A DNA stretch of 35,136 nucleotides from Syntrophaceae bacterium (GTDB lineage Bacteria; Desulfobacterota; BSN033; UBA1163), in NCBI GenBank assembly GCA_013388645.1, contig JACAEV010000070.1:1-35136 (forward strand), written 5' to 3'. The notes beneath the pieces were generated by a model. It saw only the letters and a list, made by a program, of their open reading frames with translations. It did no database searches and had not been told where the DNA came from. The position numbers and the translations under genes are program-made. Shown here piece by piece: positions 25,948-34,482 of the stretch. How positions within the stretch are numbered: the first letter of the stretch is position 1; every line of letters starts with the position of its first letter.

Positions 25948-26748
25948 ATGGGGGAACGCTTAAGAAATAGAGTGGCCATTGTTACAGGAGCTGGATCCGT
26001 AGGGCCGGGCTGGGGAAATGGAAAGGCCACTGCGGTATTATTCGCACGTGAAGGGGCAAAGATTTTTGCTGTGGATATTAATCCTGCTGCAGCCGAGGAG
26101 ACGAAATCGATCATAAATCAAGAGGGTGGGATTTGTACGGTGATGAAGGTCGATGTTTCTAAGTCTGACGAAGTCAAATCCATGGTTGATCAATGCATCA
26201 AGACTTACAGCCGGATCGATATCCTACACAATAATGTAGGCATCGTTGTGCTCGGTGGATTGGAGGAAACCAGCGAGGAAACCTGGGACCGTGTGTTGGC
26301 GATTAATCTCAAGAGCATGTTTTTGACATGCAAATATTGCCTTCCACACATGGAAAGTCAAGGGGGGGGTGTGATCATCAACATCGCTTCCGTTGCTGCG
26401 ATTCGTTATACGGGTATCCCTTATATCACCTATTATGCGAGCAAAGCAGGAATTCTTGGATTAACCCAAGGGATTGCGCTACAATACGCAGCTAAAAATA
26501 TTCGTGCCAACTGTATCTTGCCGGGATTGATGGATACTCCATTGATTCGTGAACCGCTGAAGGATTTCTATGCCGCTGGGGATATAGACAAAATGCTTGA
26601 AATCCGAAATCAGCAGTGCCCGACAGGGAAAATGGGAGAGGCTTGGGATGTGGCCCATGCTGCTCTGTTTTTGGCATCGGATGAGGCAAAATATATCACC
26701 GGTGCACAACTGATTGTCGATGGCGGACTCACCTGTAAATTTATCTGA
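25948..26748 (+). CDS. SDR-family NAD(P)-dependent oxidoreductase
   Basis: Classical short-chain dehydrogenase, 266 aa. The nucleotide motif TGAGSVGPGWGNGKATA has an unusual inserted GPGWGN. Further on are ILHNNVGI, the serine in INIASVAA (near residue 147), the catalytic pair in YYASKAG (Tyr near 163, Lys near 167), and a C-terminal ITGAQLIVDGGLTCKFI. ATG 25948 follows AAAGGAGA and is chosen over ATG 25921. It is probably the last gene of the TRAP operon, where it would oxidise or reduce the imported hydroxy- or oxo-compound. The real substrate cannot be read from the motifs. Convergent with ilvC, 12 bp away. Confidence 0.9.
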   Translation: MGERLRNRVAIVTGAGSVGPGWGNGKATAVLFAREGAKIFAVDINPAAAEETKSIINQEGGICTVMKVDVSKSDEVKSMVDQCIKTYSRIDILHNNVGIVVLGGLEETSEETWDRVLAINLKSMFLTCKYCLPHMESQGGGVIINIASVAAIRYTGIPYITYYASKAGILGLTQGIALQYAAKNIRANCILPGLMDTPLIREPLKDFYAAGDIDKMLEIRNQQCPTGKMGEAWDVAHAALFLASDEAKYITGAQLIVDGGLTCKFI

Positions 26749-26760
26749 ATCGAAGAAAAA

Positions 26761-27816
26761 TTACGTCTTCTTCCAATTTTCCGGCCGAAGTTCCCGAACC
26801 TTTGCCCCTGCCCGCCACATTTCAGAATTTCCCATTTCAGCAAGCTCAGTATTCAATTTTTCTCGATAGTCCGGCTGACTATTTTTTTCAAGCACGATTT
26901 TGGCTTCAGTCCCGTTGGCAACGCGTTCATAAAGATCAGAAAACAAAGGAGCGACAGCATTCCGGAATTTCCCCTTCCAATCCAAAGCGCCCCGTTGGGC
27001 CGTTGTGCTACAGTTTGCATATAACCAGTCCATCCCTTTTTCGGCAATGAGCTTAATCAGACTCTGGGTGAGCTCTTCGACCGTCTCATTAAAGGCTTCA
27101 CTGGGACTATGACCATGTTTTCTTAGCTCGTGATACTGTGCCTCCATGATTCCGGCAATCGCTCCCATTAAAACACCCCTCTCTCCCACTAAATCACTAA
27201 AGACCTCTTTCTCAAAGGTGGTATGAAAGAGATATCCTGACCCCATCGCAATCCCTAAGGCGATCGCCTTTTCTTCCGCTTTTCCAGTGTAATCCTGGAA
27301 CACCGCAAAACTGCTATTGATGCCACTTCCCTCCAGGAAGTTTCGCCTCACAGAAAGTCCTGACCCTTTGGGAGCGACCAAGACTACATCCACATTTTGA
27401 GGTGGGATAACGCCCGTCAATTCTTTGTAAGTAATAGAAAAACCGTGAGAGAAAAAAAGGGTTTTACCTTCAGTGAGATAGGGTTTTAGGGTTGGCCAGA
27501 ACGCCTTCTGACCTGCATCTGAAAGCAGATATTCAATCACCGTTCCTTTTGCAGAGGCTTCCTCTAAAGGGAAAAGTGTCACACCGGGAACCCACCCATC
27601 TTTCAAAGCTTTGTTCCACGAGGCCGTATCTTTTCGCTGTCCGACGATCACGCGAATCCCATTGTCCCGCATATTAAGACTCTGCCCCGGTCCTTGAACA
27701 CCATACCCCAGTACAGCAACGATTTCTCCTTTAAGCACCTGCTGGGCTTTTGAAAGGGGAAACTCTTCACGGGTGACGACTCTCTCTTCCACTCCACCAA
27801 AATTAATCATAGTCAT
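26761..27816 (-). CDS. ilvC: Ketol-acid reductoisomerase
   Basis: KARI, 351 aa, catalyses the second step of valine/isoleucine synthesis: NADPH-dependent rearrangement and reduction of acetolactate or acetohydroxybutyrate. The NAD(P) motif is VLGYGVQGPGQSLNM (Gly37-Gly44) followed by VGQRKDTASW, where Arg61/Lys62 suit NADPH. The metal-ligand region EVFSDLVGERGVLMG and the ETVEELTQSL segment carry the conserved acidic residues. AAGGAGG lies seven bases before ATG 27816. No ilvB, ilvN, ilvD or leuA is adjacent, so it stands alone here. It is divergent from the 28,087 gene across about 270 bp, which contains a TATAAT at about 27,979 but no convincing -35. Confidence 0.93.
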   Translation of the reverse strand: MTMINFGGVEERVVTREEFPLSKAQQVLKGEIVAVLGYGVQGPGQSLNMRDNGIRVIVGQRKDTASWNKALKDGWVPGVTLFPLEEASAKGTVIEYLLSDAGQKAFWPTLKPYLTEGKTLFFSHGFSITYKELTGVIPPQNVDVVLVAPKGSGLSVRRNFLEGSGINSSFAVFQDYTGKAEEKAIALGIAMGSGYLFHTTFEKEVFSDLVGERGVLMGAIAGIMEAQYHELRKHGHSPSEAFNETVEELTQSLIKLIAEKGMDWLYANCSTTAQRGALDWKGKFRNAVAPLFSDLYERVANGTEAKIVLEKNSQPDYREKLNTELAEMGNSEMWRAGAKVRELRPENWKKT

Positions 27817-28086
27817 GATCGATCCTCCTTATGTAAAAATAGAATTAATCCTAATTTATAAAACACAAAAAAGCAACCCTTTGAAAAACGATTCACCATT
27901 CTATATCCTTCGCCCTTGATCCTAAGTCCGGACTTCAGCCAAAAGAAGCTAACGAAGTTTTGCTTCCAATCGAGCGTTATAATATAATTGGAGAAATCCG
28001 ATGGATCGCAGAAAGATGTTATCAGAGAATAAAAAATGCGAATGGGAATGGAATGCCATAACGGAGTATGAGAATGGAGGAGACGG

Positions 28087-28848
28087 ATGAAAGAAAAAAT
28101 CAAAAAATTTGTTTTAAGTTTGGGGATCGACGATGTGGGAATTGCTTCAGTGAAAGACTATAAAAGCCCAAAGTCTCCAGATTTGCAAGGCACCTTTCCC
28201 GGAGCCAAATCGCTGATTGTCCTTGCCTATAAAGAGCTTTCAAATTGTGAGAGTGAAAACATGCAGATTGCCATGGGTGGGCGGCTCGATGCCTTAGAAT
28301 TCTCACGCTCTTCGAATTACCAGGTAGCCCGATTTCTTGAAAGGGAATTCAAGGCGAAAGCCATGACCGTGCCTCCCTCCTATCCTCTTCATATGAGTTA
28401 TGAAACGAAAGGTACATTGGGAGATGTTTCTCTCCGCCACGCCGCCGTGGCTGCTGGTCTCGGCAACTTTGGCAGACATAACTTAGTGATCCATCCCCAA
28501 ATAGGGTCCAGGGTGGTATTTACAGCCGTCATCACAAATCTGGATCTACCCTCAGACCCTCCTGTTTCTGAAAGGCTCTGCACGGATTGTAATATCTGTG
28601 TTGAGAACTGCCCTGCCCATGCGCTGGATGAAGAAGGTAAAACGGATGACATGAAATGTCTTAAGCACAGCCAGCCTTATGGCATCGGAAGTGCGATTCG
28701 TTTCTGGACCAAATTTGCAGAGAGTCCAGCCGAAGAACAAAAAAAGATGGTAAGAGATGTAAATTTCTGGCGTCTCTACCAAGCTGGCTTTATTGGATTC
28801 CAATATTTTTGCTTTAATTGTGTGAAGTCCTGCCCGATCGGCCAATGA
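28087..28848 (+). CDS. Double-[4Fe-4S] protein, QueG-like
   Basis: A 253-aa iron-sulfur protein of the COG1600-like group. The N-terminal half resembles the QueG/reductive-dehalogenase substrate-binding fold (GTFPGAKSLIVLAYKELSN; RHAAVAAGLGNFGRHNLVIH). The C-terminal part has one full ferredoxin cluster motif CTDCNICVENCPAHAL and a second set made up of MKCLKH plus YFCFNCVKSCPIGQ. It ends right after the second cluster, lacking the HEAT-like C-terminus of QueG (about 350 aa), so I do not call it QueG. The function is unknown; a redox partner or a reductase of a small molecule is plausible. GGAGGAG precedes ATG 28087. QueH is encoded separately at 144-695. Confidence 0.75.
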   Translation: MKEKIKKFVLSLGIDDVGIASVKDYKSPKSPDLQGTFPGAKSLIVLAYKELSNCESENMQIAMGGRLDALEFSRSSNYQVARFLEREFKAKAMTVPPSYPLHMSYETKGTLGDVSLRHAAVAAGLGNFGRHNLVIHPQIGSRVVFTAVITNLDLPSDPPVSERLCTDCNICVENCPAHALDEEGKTDDMKCLKHSQPYGIGSAIRFWTKFAESPAEEQKKMVRDVNFWRLYQAGFIGFQYFCFNCVKSCPIGQ

Positions 28849-29131
28849 AAAAGGATAGGGTATTATCCACAACTTTTACCTTAACGCTCTTAAAGTGATT
28901 TCGATTCCTCTTTGACCTTTTCCATCCTTATATAATTTGGAGTAAACATCAGAAGATGAAATTTCAAACTGACTTTTTGACAGGCGAGGTTTTGGGGAAA
29001 TTGTGGCAATCAATATCGTAAGATTCCACTTTCTTGACAGTGAGCTATAGAACATAATGACCGATTTGGTATATTTTCAACTTTCGTTTTTCTTGTTGAC
29101 GTTTGCGTGCCTAATCAGTAGATTGCTTATT

Positions 29132-29737
29132 ATGTTTGAGTCGCCTTCGTTCATAAATCACTTCCCTTATTTGGGAATCTTTCTGCTCCTGATCCTTGGA
29201 GGAATTGGATTACCTTTCCCAGAAGATACAACACTTCTATTAAGCGGGTTTTTGATGGCCCACCATATCATCAAACCGCTGCCAGCATTTTTAGTCGTCT
29301 ATTTCGGATTATTAATAACTGATTTTTCACTCTATTTAGTCGGTAAAAAATATGGCAGAAGGATAGTGGAACATAAAAGATTTCGGAAAATGATTTCACC
29401 CAATAGACTATCCAAACTCGAAGATAGTTTTAAAAAATGGGGAAGTTTAGTGGTGTTTTTTGGAAGGCATATTTTTGTCCTTAGGGCACAGATATTTCTT
29501 GTATCGGGTGTGATGAAAATGTCTGCAACAAAATTTCTCGTTGCGGATGCCATCTCAGCATTATTTACAATCGGTTTATGGGGAGGGGTAGGCTATCTGG
29601 GCGGAAACAGTGTTCAAGTGTTGAAGAAAGATATAACGAGAGTTGAACATATTACAATTATAGTTTTTGTAATATTGATTTCCAGCGGAATCATTTTCTG
29701 GTATCTAAGAAGCATTAAGAAATTTAGAAAAACCTAA
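29132..29737 (+). CDS. DedA-family membrane protein
   Basis: DedA (SNARE-associated/VTT) protein, probably a flippase for lipid carriers or phospholipids in the inner membrane. Characteristic are LGIFLLLILGGIGLPFPEDT at the start and GRHIFVLRAQIFLVSGVMKM, where the usual Arg in the FxGRFxPxxR motif is Arg at RHIFVLR. About five hydrophobic segments follow each other. ATG 29132 gives the usual N-terminus (201 aa). An in-frame ATG at 29057 would add a hydrophobic 25 residues; neither has a clear ribosome site. Neighbours are unrelated. Confidence 0.85.
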   Translation: MFESPSFINHFPYLGIFLLLILGGIGLPFPEDTTLLLSGFLMAHHIIKPLPAFLVVYFGLLITDFSLYLVGKKYGRRIVEHKRFRKMISPNRLSKLEDSFKKWGSLVVFFGRHIFVLRAQIFLVSGVMKMSATKFLVADAISALFTIGLWGGVGYLGGNSVQVLKKDITRVEHITIIVFVILISSGIIFWYLRSIKKFRKT

Positions 29738-29879
29738 AGGGAAAAAGACATCCTTTTTCAACCTCAGGCAGTAGCTTAATCATCATCACCTAACGAACCA
29801 CTGAGGGTTAAACCATCCAGGGCTAAGCATCGATGAGCTACTGTTAATTATAAATAGGTATTGAAGAGGCGAAAATATC

Positions 29880-30372
29880 ATGGCAAACAAGCAACAAGAG
29901 ACTGTTTTATGTTAAATCTTTAAAGAACAAAAGAGACGTAGAGAGGCCCTACTTGCGGAATTGATCCGAGAACCTATTTCTGAGATCATTCGAAAGACCC
30001 ATCCTGATTGGTCCCCCAGTGGTTATATTTGTATTGTTGACCTTAATCAGTTCCGGGCGAAGTATGTCAAGGATGTTCTCGAAACGGAGAAAGGGGAACT
30101 TTCAACATTAGAAAAACAGGTACTGGAAGTTCATTCTCAGTTTTTCAGGCGTGTTTCTTTTATGGATAGCGATAAACTACTTCGCATTCATTCGGAAGCC
30201 ATTCTATCCATTCCCATTTATTCTTCTCAATTTGGCCCTTTCATGTCTTGCTGCATTACAAGCACCCATCATTATGATGAGTCAAAACCGGCAGGAGGCC
30301 AAAGATCGTTTACGGTCCGAGCATGATTATAGTGTCAATTTGGACATTGTTCTCCTCATTGATTTATCTTAG
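29880..30372 (+). pseudogene. DUF1003-family membrane protein, decayed
   Basis: ATG 29880 starts MANKQQETVLC, then TAA at 29913 stops the frame after eleven codons, where the family typically has Gln. The same frame continues with ELIREPISEIIRKTHPDW and YICIVDLNQFRAKYVKDVLE to about 30,140. The membrane part appears in another frame from about 30,150 (FLLWIAINYFAFIRKPF, LAALQAPIIMMSQNRQEAKD, RLRSEHDYSVNL). The FGxR-FGGSWTFI region between them is missing. After the NL at the end, the sequence diverges and stops at 30,372. A nonsense codon, an internal deletion with frameshift and a lost 3' end all argue for a pseudogene. It overlaps the convergent DUF1634 gene by nine bases. Confidence 0.8.
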
Positions 30373-30759
30373 AAAAAGGCTGTAAGTCAAAACACAGAAG
30401 ACAAAACCTGTAAACAGAGTATATTTCCAGTTTCGTTCTTTGAGAATAAAGTAGAATACCGAAGCCAGTACTCGCACAAAAGGCGTTAACATTAAAATAC
30501 CGATTCCCAAATTGAGGATAAAACGAGGACGGATTTCATGAGAAGACACCTGACGAAAGGTGGATAATATGAATTCAAAGAAATTCATCCCGGTAATTGA
30601 ATGTTCGAATCGTAGGTCCCGCCATCTCGCCCAATGCCAAACCAGGCCAACAGCAAGTAACGCTGAACTGATGAGGACACCTGCCAACAGGATATAGGCG
30701 ATTAGGATCTCCATATCGAAAGACTCAACTCTTCTGTTTTTCTTCACCCGATGATCCAT
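30364..30759 (-). CDS. DUF1634 membrane protein
   Basis: Small integral membrane protein of the DUF1634 family, 131 aa, with about three hydrophobic segments (ILIAYILLAGVLISSALLAV, NLGIGILMLTPFVRVLASVF and a C-terminal LFTGFVFCVLTYSLFL). Such proteins commonly accompany TauE/SafE permeases and probably form part of the transporter. ATG 30759 overlaps the permease stop (TAATG) and has GGGGAG just upstream; a TTG at 30771 would extend it by four residues. Its 3' end overlaps the DUF1003 pseudogene. Confidence 0.8.
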   Translation of the reverse strand: MDHRVKKNRRVESFDMEILIAYILLAGVLISSALLAVGLVWHWARWRDLRFEHSITGMNFFEFILSTFRQVSSHEIRPRFILNLGIGILMLTPFVRVLASVFYFILKERNWKYTLFTGFVFCVLTYSLFLR

Positions 30760-31586
30760 TAGGCTCCCCAAATACCTCGAAGAATCATCTCAATTCCTAA
30801 AATGAATAACACTAACAGGAAGAAGAGGCGTACGGTCTGATTGGTTAACCGAACAAGAAGACGTGTACCCAGGGCAGCTCCCAAAACAACACCCAGGATG
30901 ATTGGCGCTGCCAACCCGGGGTCGATCATTCCCGCTGCCAAGTAGACGCTGGTTCCCGCCAGAGCGGTCACACCAATTATTAGATTACTGGTGGTCGTCG
31001 ATACTTTCGGTGGAAGCCCCATGACCAAGTCATGGATCAGCACCTTCAAAGCTCCTGCGCCGATGCCTAAGAGCCCCGCAACCATGCCAGCTCCGAACAT
31101 AAGAGGGCCACCCAGATAAGCTCGGGAGCCGCGATACTCTATCATTTTTCCAACCGATGGATCGTAGTATTTTCCTTTCAATTCCAACCAATGTGAGAGG
31201 GAATCTTGATGAATTATTTGTCGCCAACTATCGTGTCGTTGCCGAAACAATGCGGCCCATGAAGAGAGTAAAACCATACCAAATAGGATGAAGAGGAACT
31301 TTCTCCCTGATATGAGTGTGATGGAGGCTCCTGCCAGAGCTCCCACAATCGTGAACATTTCGAGAAACATACCGACCTTCAGATTGGTAATGCGATCCCT
31401 CACATAGGCTGAAGCTGAACCACTCGATGTCGCAATCACAGAAACGATACTCACCGCGATCGCATGTTTGATGTCCATTCCAAAGAATGTGAGAGCTGGT
31501 ATCAGGATAATACCACCCCCCATTCCACTCATGGCACCCACAAATCCAGCAACAATGGAGATCAAGAATAAGAGATGAAAAGACAT
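30759..31586 (-). CDS. TauE/SafE-family sulfite/anion permease
   Basis: 275-aa membrane protein of the TauE/SafE (DUF81) family, implicated in export or import of sulfite, sulfoacetate and other small organosulfur anions. N-terminal motif GFVGAMSGMGGGIILIPALT and internal repeat GMVAGLLGIGAGALKVLIHD show the two-fold family repeat; SATSNL-like (here TTTSNLIIGVTALAG) follows. A hydrophilic loop of about 50 residues (residues 115-160) lies between the halves. GAGGAG precedes ATG 31586. It is co-transcribed with the DUF1634 partner. The substrate cannot be assigned. Confidence 0.88.
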   Translation of the reverse strand: MSFHLLFLISIVAGFVGAMSGMGGGIILIPALTFFGMDIKHAIAVSIVSVIATSSGSASAYVRDRITNLKVGMFLEMFTIVGALAGASITLISGRKFLFILFGMVLLSSWAALFRQRHDSWRQIIHQDSLSHWLELKGKYYDPSVGKMIEYRGSRAYLGGPLMFGAGMVAGLLGIGAGALKVLIHDLVMGLPPKVSTTTSNLIIGVTALAGTSVYLAAGMIDPGLAAPIILGVVLGAALGTRLLVRLTNQTVRLFFLLVLFILGIEMILRGIWGA

Positions 31587-32029
31587 TTAACTCCTCTTAT
31601 AGAACCCACTTTGGCCATCGTTTAGGGCCTGGACCTTTTAAATCTTAGGGTGTAAATATATTCCTTCCAAGTAAAAATCTTCTCCCATCATTTTCGTTCT
31701 ATTTTAACCCATTTTGGACTGGTTTAAAAAAGTTTTAACAATATAGCTTTATGGAAAAACTAATTTCAAACCTAATGAAATCTAAAGAATCACTATAAAA
31801 TCCCCCTTAATCCCCCTTTTCCAAAGGGGGAAATAATCATCTCCTCCCTTTGGAAAAGCCTGCCTGCCGGTAGGCAGGGGAGGTCGGGAGGGATTTTCAA
31901 AAAGCTAAAATTCTATTAAAAGCTTAGTCCCAGTCATTTGACAAACTTTCAGAAACTGGATAGTTATTGTAAAATGATAGACAATTATAAACGACATCCG
32001 CATTAACCTTATACCAAAAGTTGTTCTCT
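31587..32029. other. 443-bp intergenic region between permease and response regulator
   Basis: Apart from the AAAATC-ended repeat at 31,797-31,897, this spacer between two divergent genes holds no convincing reading frame. A perfect TTGACA occurs at 31,938-31,943 on the plus strand, but no good -10 box lies 16-18 bases downstream. The stretch to 32,029 is AT-rich (GTAAAATGATAGACAATTAT). It probably contains promoters for both genes; no operator could be defined. Confidence 0.4.
31797..31897. repeat. Inverted-repeat element, AAAATC-ended family (copy 2)
   Basis: Begins AAAATCCCCCTTAA and ends GGGAGGGATTTT. The interior has CCCCCTTT/AAAGGGGG around TCC, a CTCCCTTTGG segment and a GCCTGCC/GGTAGGC-type stem. 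It is the same family as the element at 700-802. It occupies part of the 443-bp gap between the permease gene and the response regulator. Confidence 0.6.
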
Positions 32030-32707
32030 ATGCGAATCTTATTAGTTGAAGATGATCTAAAAATCGCTTCTTTTATTGAAAAGGGCCTAAGAGCTGCGGG
32101 TTATGCAGTGGACCATACCACAGATGGAGAAGATGGCCTCCATCTGGCTTTAACCCAACCATATGACACAGCCATTATCGACATTATGTTACCCAAACTG
32201 GATGGTTTAACGCTGATTGAAAGAATGCGTAAAGAAAAAGTCCGTACTCCTGTCATCATCCTGAGCGCGAAAGATTCGATTGATGATCGGGTCAAAGGAC
32301 TCCAGACAGGGGGAGATGATTATCTCACCAAACCATTTGCCTTTTCCGAACTTTTGGCTCGTGTTCAGGCTTTAATAAGGAGAGCAAGTGGTCTTGTTGA
32401 ACCAACCTGCCTGACTGTAGGGGATTTATCGATGAATCTCCTCACACGGGAGGTGATAAGGGGGGGAAGGAAGATTGAACTCAAGCCGATCGAATTTTCC
32501 TTACTGGAGTATCTTATGCGAAGTGCGGGACGGGTTGTTTCAAAAATCATGATCATGGAACATGTATGGGATTACAATTTTGATCCCCAGACCAATGTGG
32601 TGGAGGCGAGAATCTGTAGACTGCGAGACAAAATCGATAGGGATTTTGATAAGAAATTGATCCATACTGTCCGGGGAGTAGGATATGTCCTTAAGGAAAT
32701 GGATTAA
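32030..32707 (+). CDS. OmpR/PhoB-family response regulator
   Basis: A 225-aa DNA-binding response regulator. The receiver domain has the acidic pocket Glu7/Asp8/Asp9, phospho-accepting Asp51 (IIDIMLPKLDG), and the conserved Ser79 and Lys101 (LTKPFAFSELLARV). The C-terminal winged helix runs from about 128 (LTVGDLSMNLLTREVIRGGR, LKPIEFSLLEYLMRSAGRVV) to the tail VRGVGYVLKEMD. It most resembles the CusR/CopR-like subgroup. ATG 32030 has no obvious ribosome site. It overlaps the sensor kinase gene by 23 bases, and so is co-translated. Confidence 0.93.
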   Translation: MRILLVEDDLKIASFIEKGLRAAGYAVDHTTDGEDGLHLALTQPYDTAIIDIMLPKLDGLTLIERMRKEKVRTPVIILSAKDSIDDRVKGLQTGGDDYLTKPFAFSELLARVQALIRRASGLVEPTCLTVGDLSMNLLTREVIRGGRKIELKPIEFSLLEYLMRSAGRVVSKIMIMEHVWDYNFDPQTNVVEARICRLRDKIDRDFDKKLIHTVRGVGYVLKEMD

Positions 32708-34100
32708 CTTTCGAAACTCCCTCGCCTTTCGATTAACCCTTTGGTATGCAGGGGTCTTCACCATTTCGTCTTTTGTCGCTTTTCTTCTGTTTTACATCCT
32801 GATTACATCGTTTATCCAAGGACGCACCGATGAGGAACTCTTAAACCAAGCCAATCGCTTTTCAGCGCTCTTTATTGCAGAAGGGGTGGAAGCAGTCAAA
32901 AACGATGCGGTGATTGAAGCCCAGGCAGCAGGAATAAAAAAGGTGTTCTTTCGATTCCTTTCCATGAATGGGCAGGTCTTTTCCTCATCTAACATTTCTT
33001 ATTGGAAGGACATCCATATTAATGAAACGGCTATCAAGAAGTTGCTTCAAGGTAGCAGCCATGTTTTTGAAACCATCACCATCCCAGACCACAAGGATAA
33101 AGTCCGTATACTTTATGCCTTCCTGAGCCCAAGAATCATCTTGCAGGTTGGCCAGGCCATGGAGAGTTATTCCCGATTTCTTGATGCCTTTAAGGGAATC
33201 TTCATCACCACCATGACCTTCCTCATTGTGATCGCCACAGGCGTAGGTTGGTTCATGGCCCGACGGGCGGTTTCTGGGGTTGAGGCGGTCACTCGAACGG
33301 CTCGGAATATAACCGGAGGGACTCTCGAAGAGCGAGTTCCCGTCAAAGAAAGAGGGGATGAGATCGATCAACTTGCAATGACCTTCAATCAAATGCTCGA
33401 TCGCATTCAAACCCTGGTAATAGAGATTAAAGAGATGAGTGACAATATCGCTCATGACCTGAAAGGTCCCATCACCCGAATAAGGGGGATCGCAGAACTG
33501 ACCCTAACTAACGGGAAATCTATGAATGAGTATGAAAACATGGCCGCCAGCACTATAGAGGAATGCGATCGCCTTCTGGACATGATTAATACGATGCTGC
33601 TGATTTCAAAAACGGAGTCGGGTGCAGGTAAACTCTCTCGTGAGCAAATCAACCTTGCAGGTCTTCTTCGGAGGGCATGCGAATTGTTTGAACCCACCGC
33701 TGAAGATAAGAGGGTAACCCTGAGCTGTGATGTGCCCAACGAGTGTCATCTCATGGGAGACAATCGAATGATTCAAAGAATGCTTTCCAATCTTCTTGAC
33801 AATGCCGTCAAATATACTCCTTCAGGGGGAGCAGTTAAGATTTCACTATCAGAAAATGATGAAAAAGAGGTTGTCATCATTGTCAGAGATACTGGCGTTG
33901 GCATCTCTCCCGTCGATCTTCCAAGAGTGTTTGAACGATTTTATCGATGCGATCAGAGTCGATCTGAGCCTGGCATTGGTTTGGGACTCAGTCTGGCGAG
34001 GGCGATTGCCCGGGCTCACGGTGGTGACATCACAGCCACGAGTACCCCGAATCAGGGAAGCACTTTTACTGTCATGCTTCCTAAATCTGCAAAGAAGTAA
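32685..34100 (+). CDS. HAMP-domain sensor histidine kinase
   Basis: Partner of the preceding regulator, 471 aa. TM1 (about 20-44), a periplasmic sensor of about 125 residues, TM2 (about 170-191), HAMP linker (192-245), and the dimerisation box with phosphorylated His257 in DNIAHDLKGPITRIRG. The ATPase has N box MLSNLLDNAVKYTPSGG, G1 VRDTGVGIS and G2 IGLGLSLARAI, ending QGSTFTVMLP. The layout resembles CusS-type metal sensors, but no histidine-rich metal patch is evident in the periplasmic part. The start is preceded by GGGGAGTAGG. Confidence 0.93.
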   Translation: MSLRKWINFRNSLAFRLTLWYAGVFTISSFVAFLLFYILITSFIQGRTDEELLNQANRFSALFIAEGVEAVKNDAVIEAQAAGIKKVFFRFLSMNGQVFSSSNISYWKDIHINETAIKKLLQGSSHVFETITIPDHKDKVRILYAFLSPRIILQVGQAMESYSRFLDAFKGIFITTMTFLIVIATGVGWFMARRAVSGVEAVTRTARNITGGTLEERVPVKERGDEIDQLAMTFNQMLDRIQTLVIEIKEMSDNIAHDLKGPITRIRGIAELTLTNGKSMNEYENMAASTIEECDRLLDMINTMLLISKTESGAGKLSREQINLAGLLRRACELFEPTAEDKRVTLSCDVPNECHLMGDNRMIQRMLSNLLDNAVKYTPSGGAVKISLSENDEKEVVIIVRDTGVGISPVDLPRVFERFYRCDQSRSEPGIGLGLSLARAIARAHGGDITATSTPNQGSTFTVMLPKSAKK

Positions 34101-34147
34101 GGCGGGTAAACTTTTTTCATATAATGCGGCTGAAACGATGACGTTGC

Positions 34148-34468
34148 TTAAAACGTGGCCTGGTCGCGGGCAGTGGGTGGCTTCGCCACGTAGCGCTTAA
34201 CCTTGATCTCTGCCTCCCTGTTGCGGGCCTCGGCAATCTCATAGGCGGTCTGCATGCGAAGAAGAGTATCCATCTTCGGGCCGAAAGCCTTCTCGATCCG
34301 AAGCGCCATATCAGGGGAGAGCGCGGCGCGGCCGTTGAGAAGGGCAGAAAGAGCGGACCTGGTTACGCCAAGAACCTTGGCAGCCTGGGTAACGGAGAGA
34401 TCAAGAGGCTTGATCACCTCCATCCTAATGAATTGTCCCGGATGGGCCGGGCGTGCCATACGTATCAT
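34148..34468 (-). CDS. higA: HigA-family antitoxin
   Basis: A 106-aa XRE-type antitoxin. HTH: LDLSVTQAAKVLGVTRSALS, followed by ALLNGRAALSPDMALRIEKA. The N-terminal MARPAHPGQFIRMEVIKP is the HigA/VapI signature. It neutralises HigB and represses the operon. It lies 14 bp after the toxin gene with GAAAGG upstream; ATG 34459 is an alternative start. Its higher GC than the adjacent kinase gene suggests transfer. Confidence 0.9.
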   Translation of the reverse strand: MIRMARPAHPGQFIRMEVIKPLDLSVTQAAKVLGVTRSALSALLNGRAALSPDMALRIEKAFGPKMDTLLRMQTAYEIAEARNREAEIKVKRYVAKPPTARDQATF

Positions 34469-34482
34469 GCTTTCATTTCCTT

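Noticed and set aside
29034-29058. TTGACA and CATAAT upstream of the DedA gene
   Set aside because: Spacing is only 13 bases, too short for a normal sigma70 promoter.
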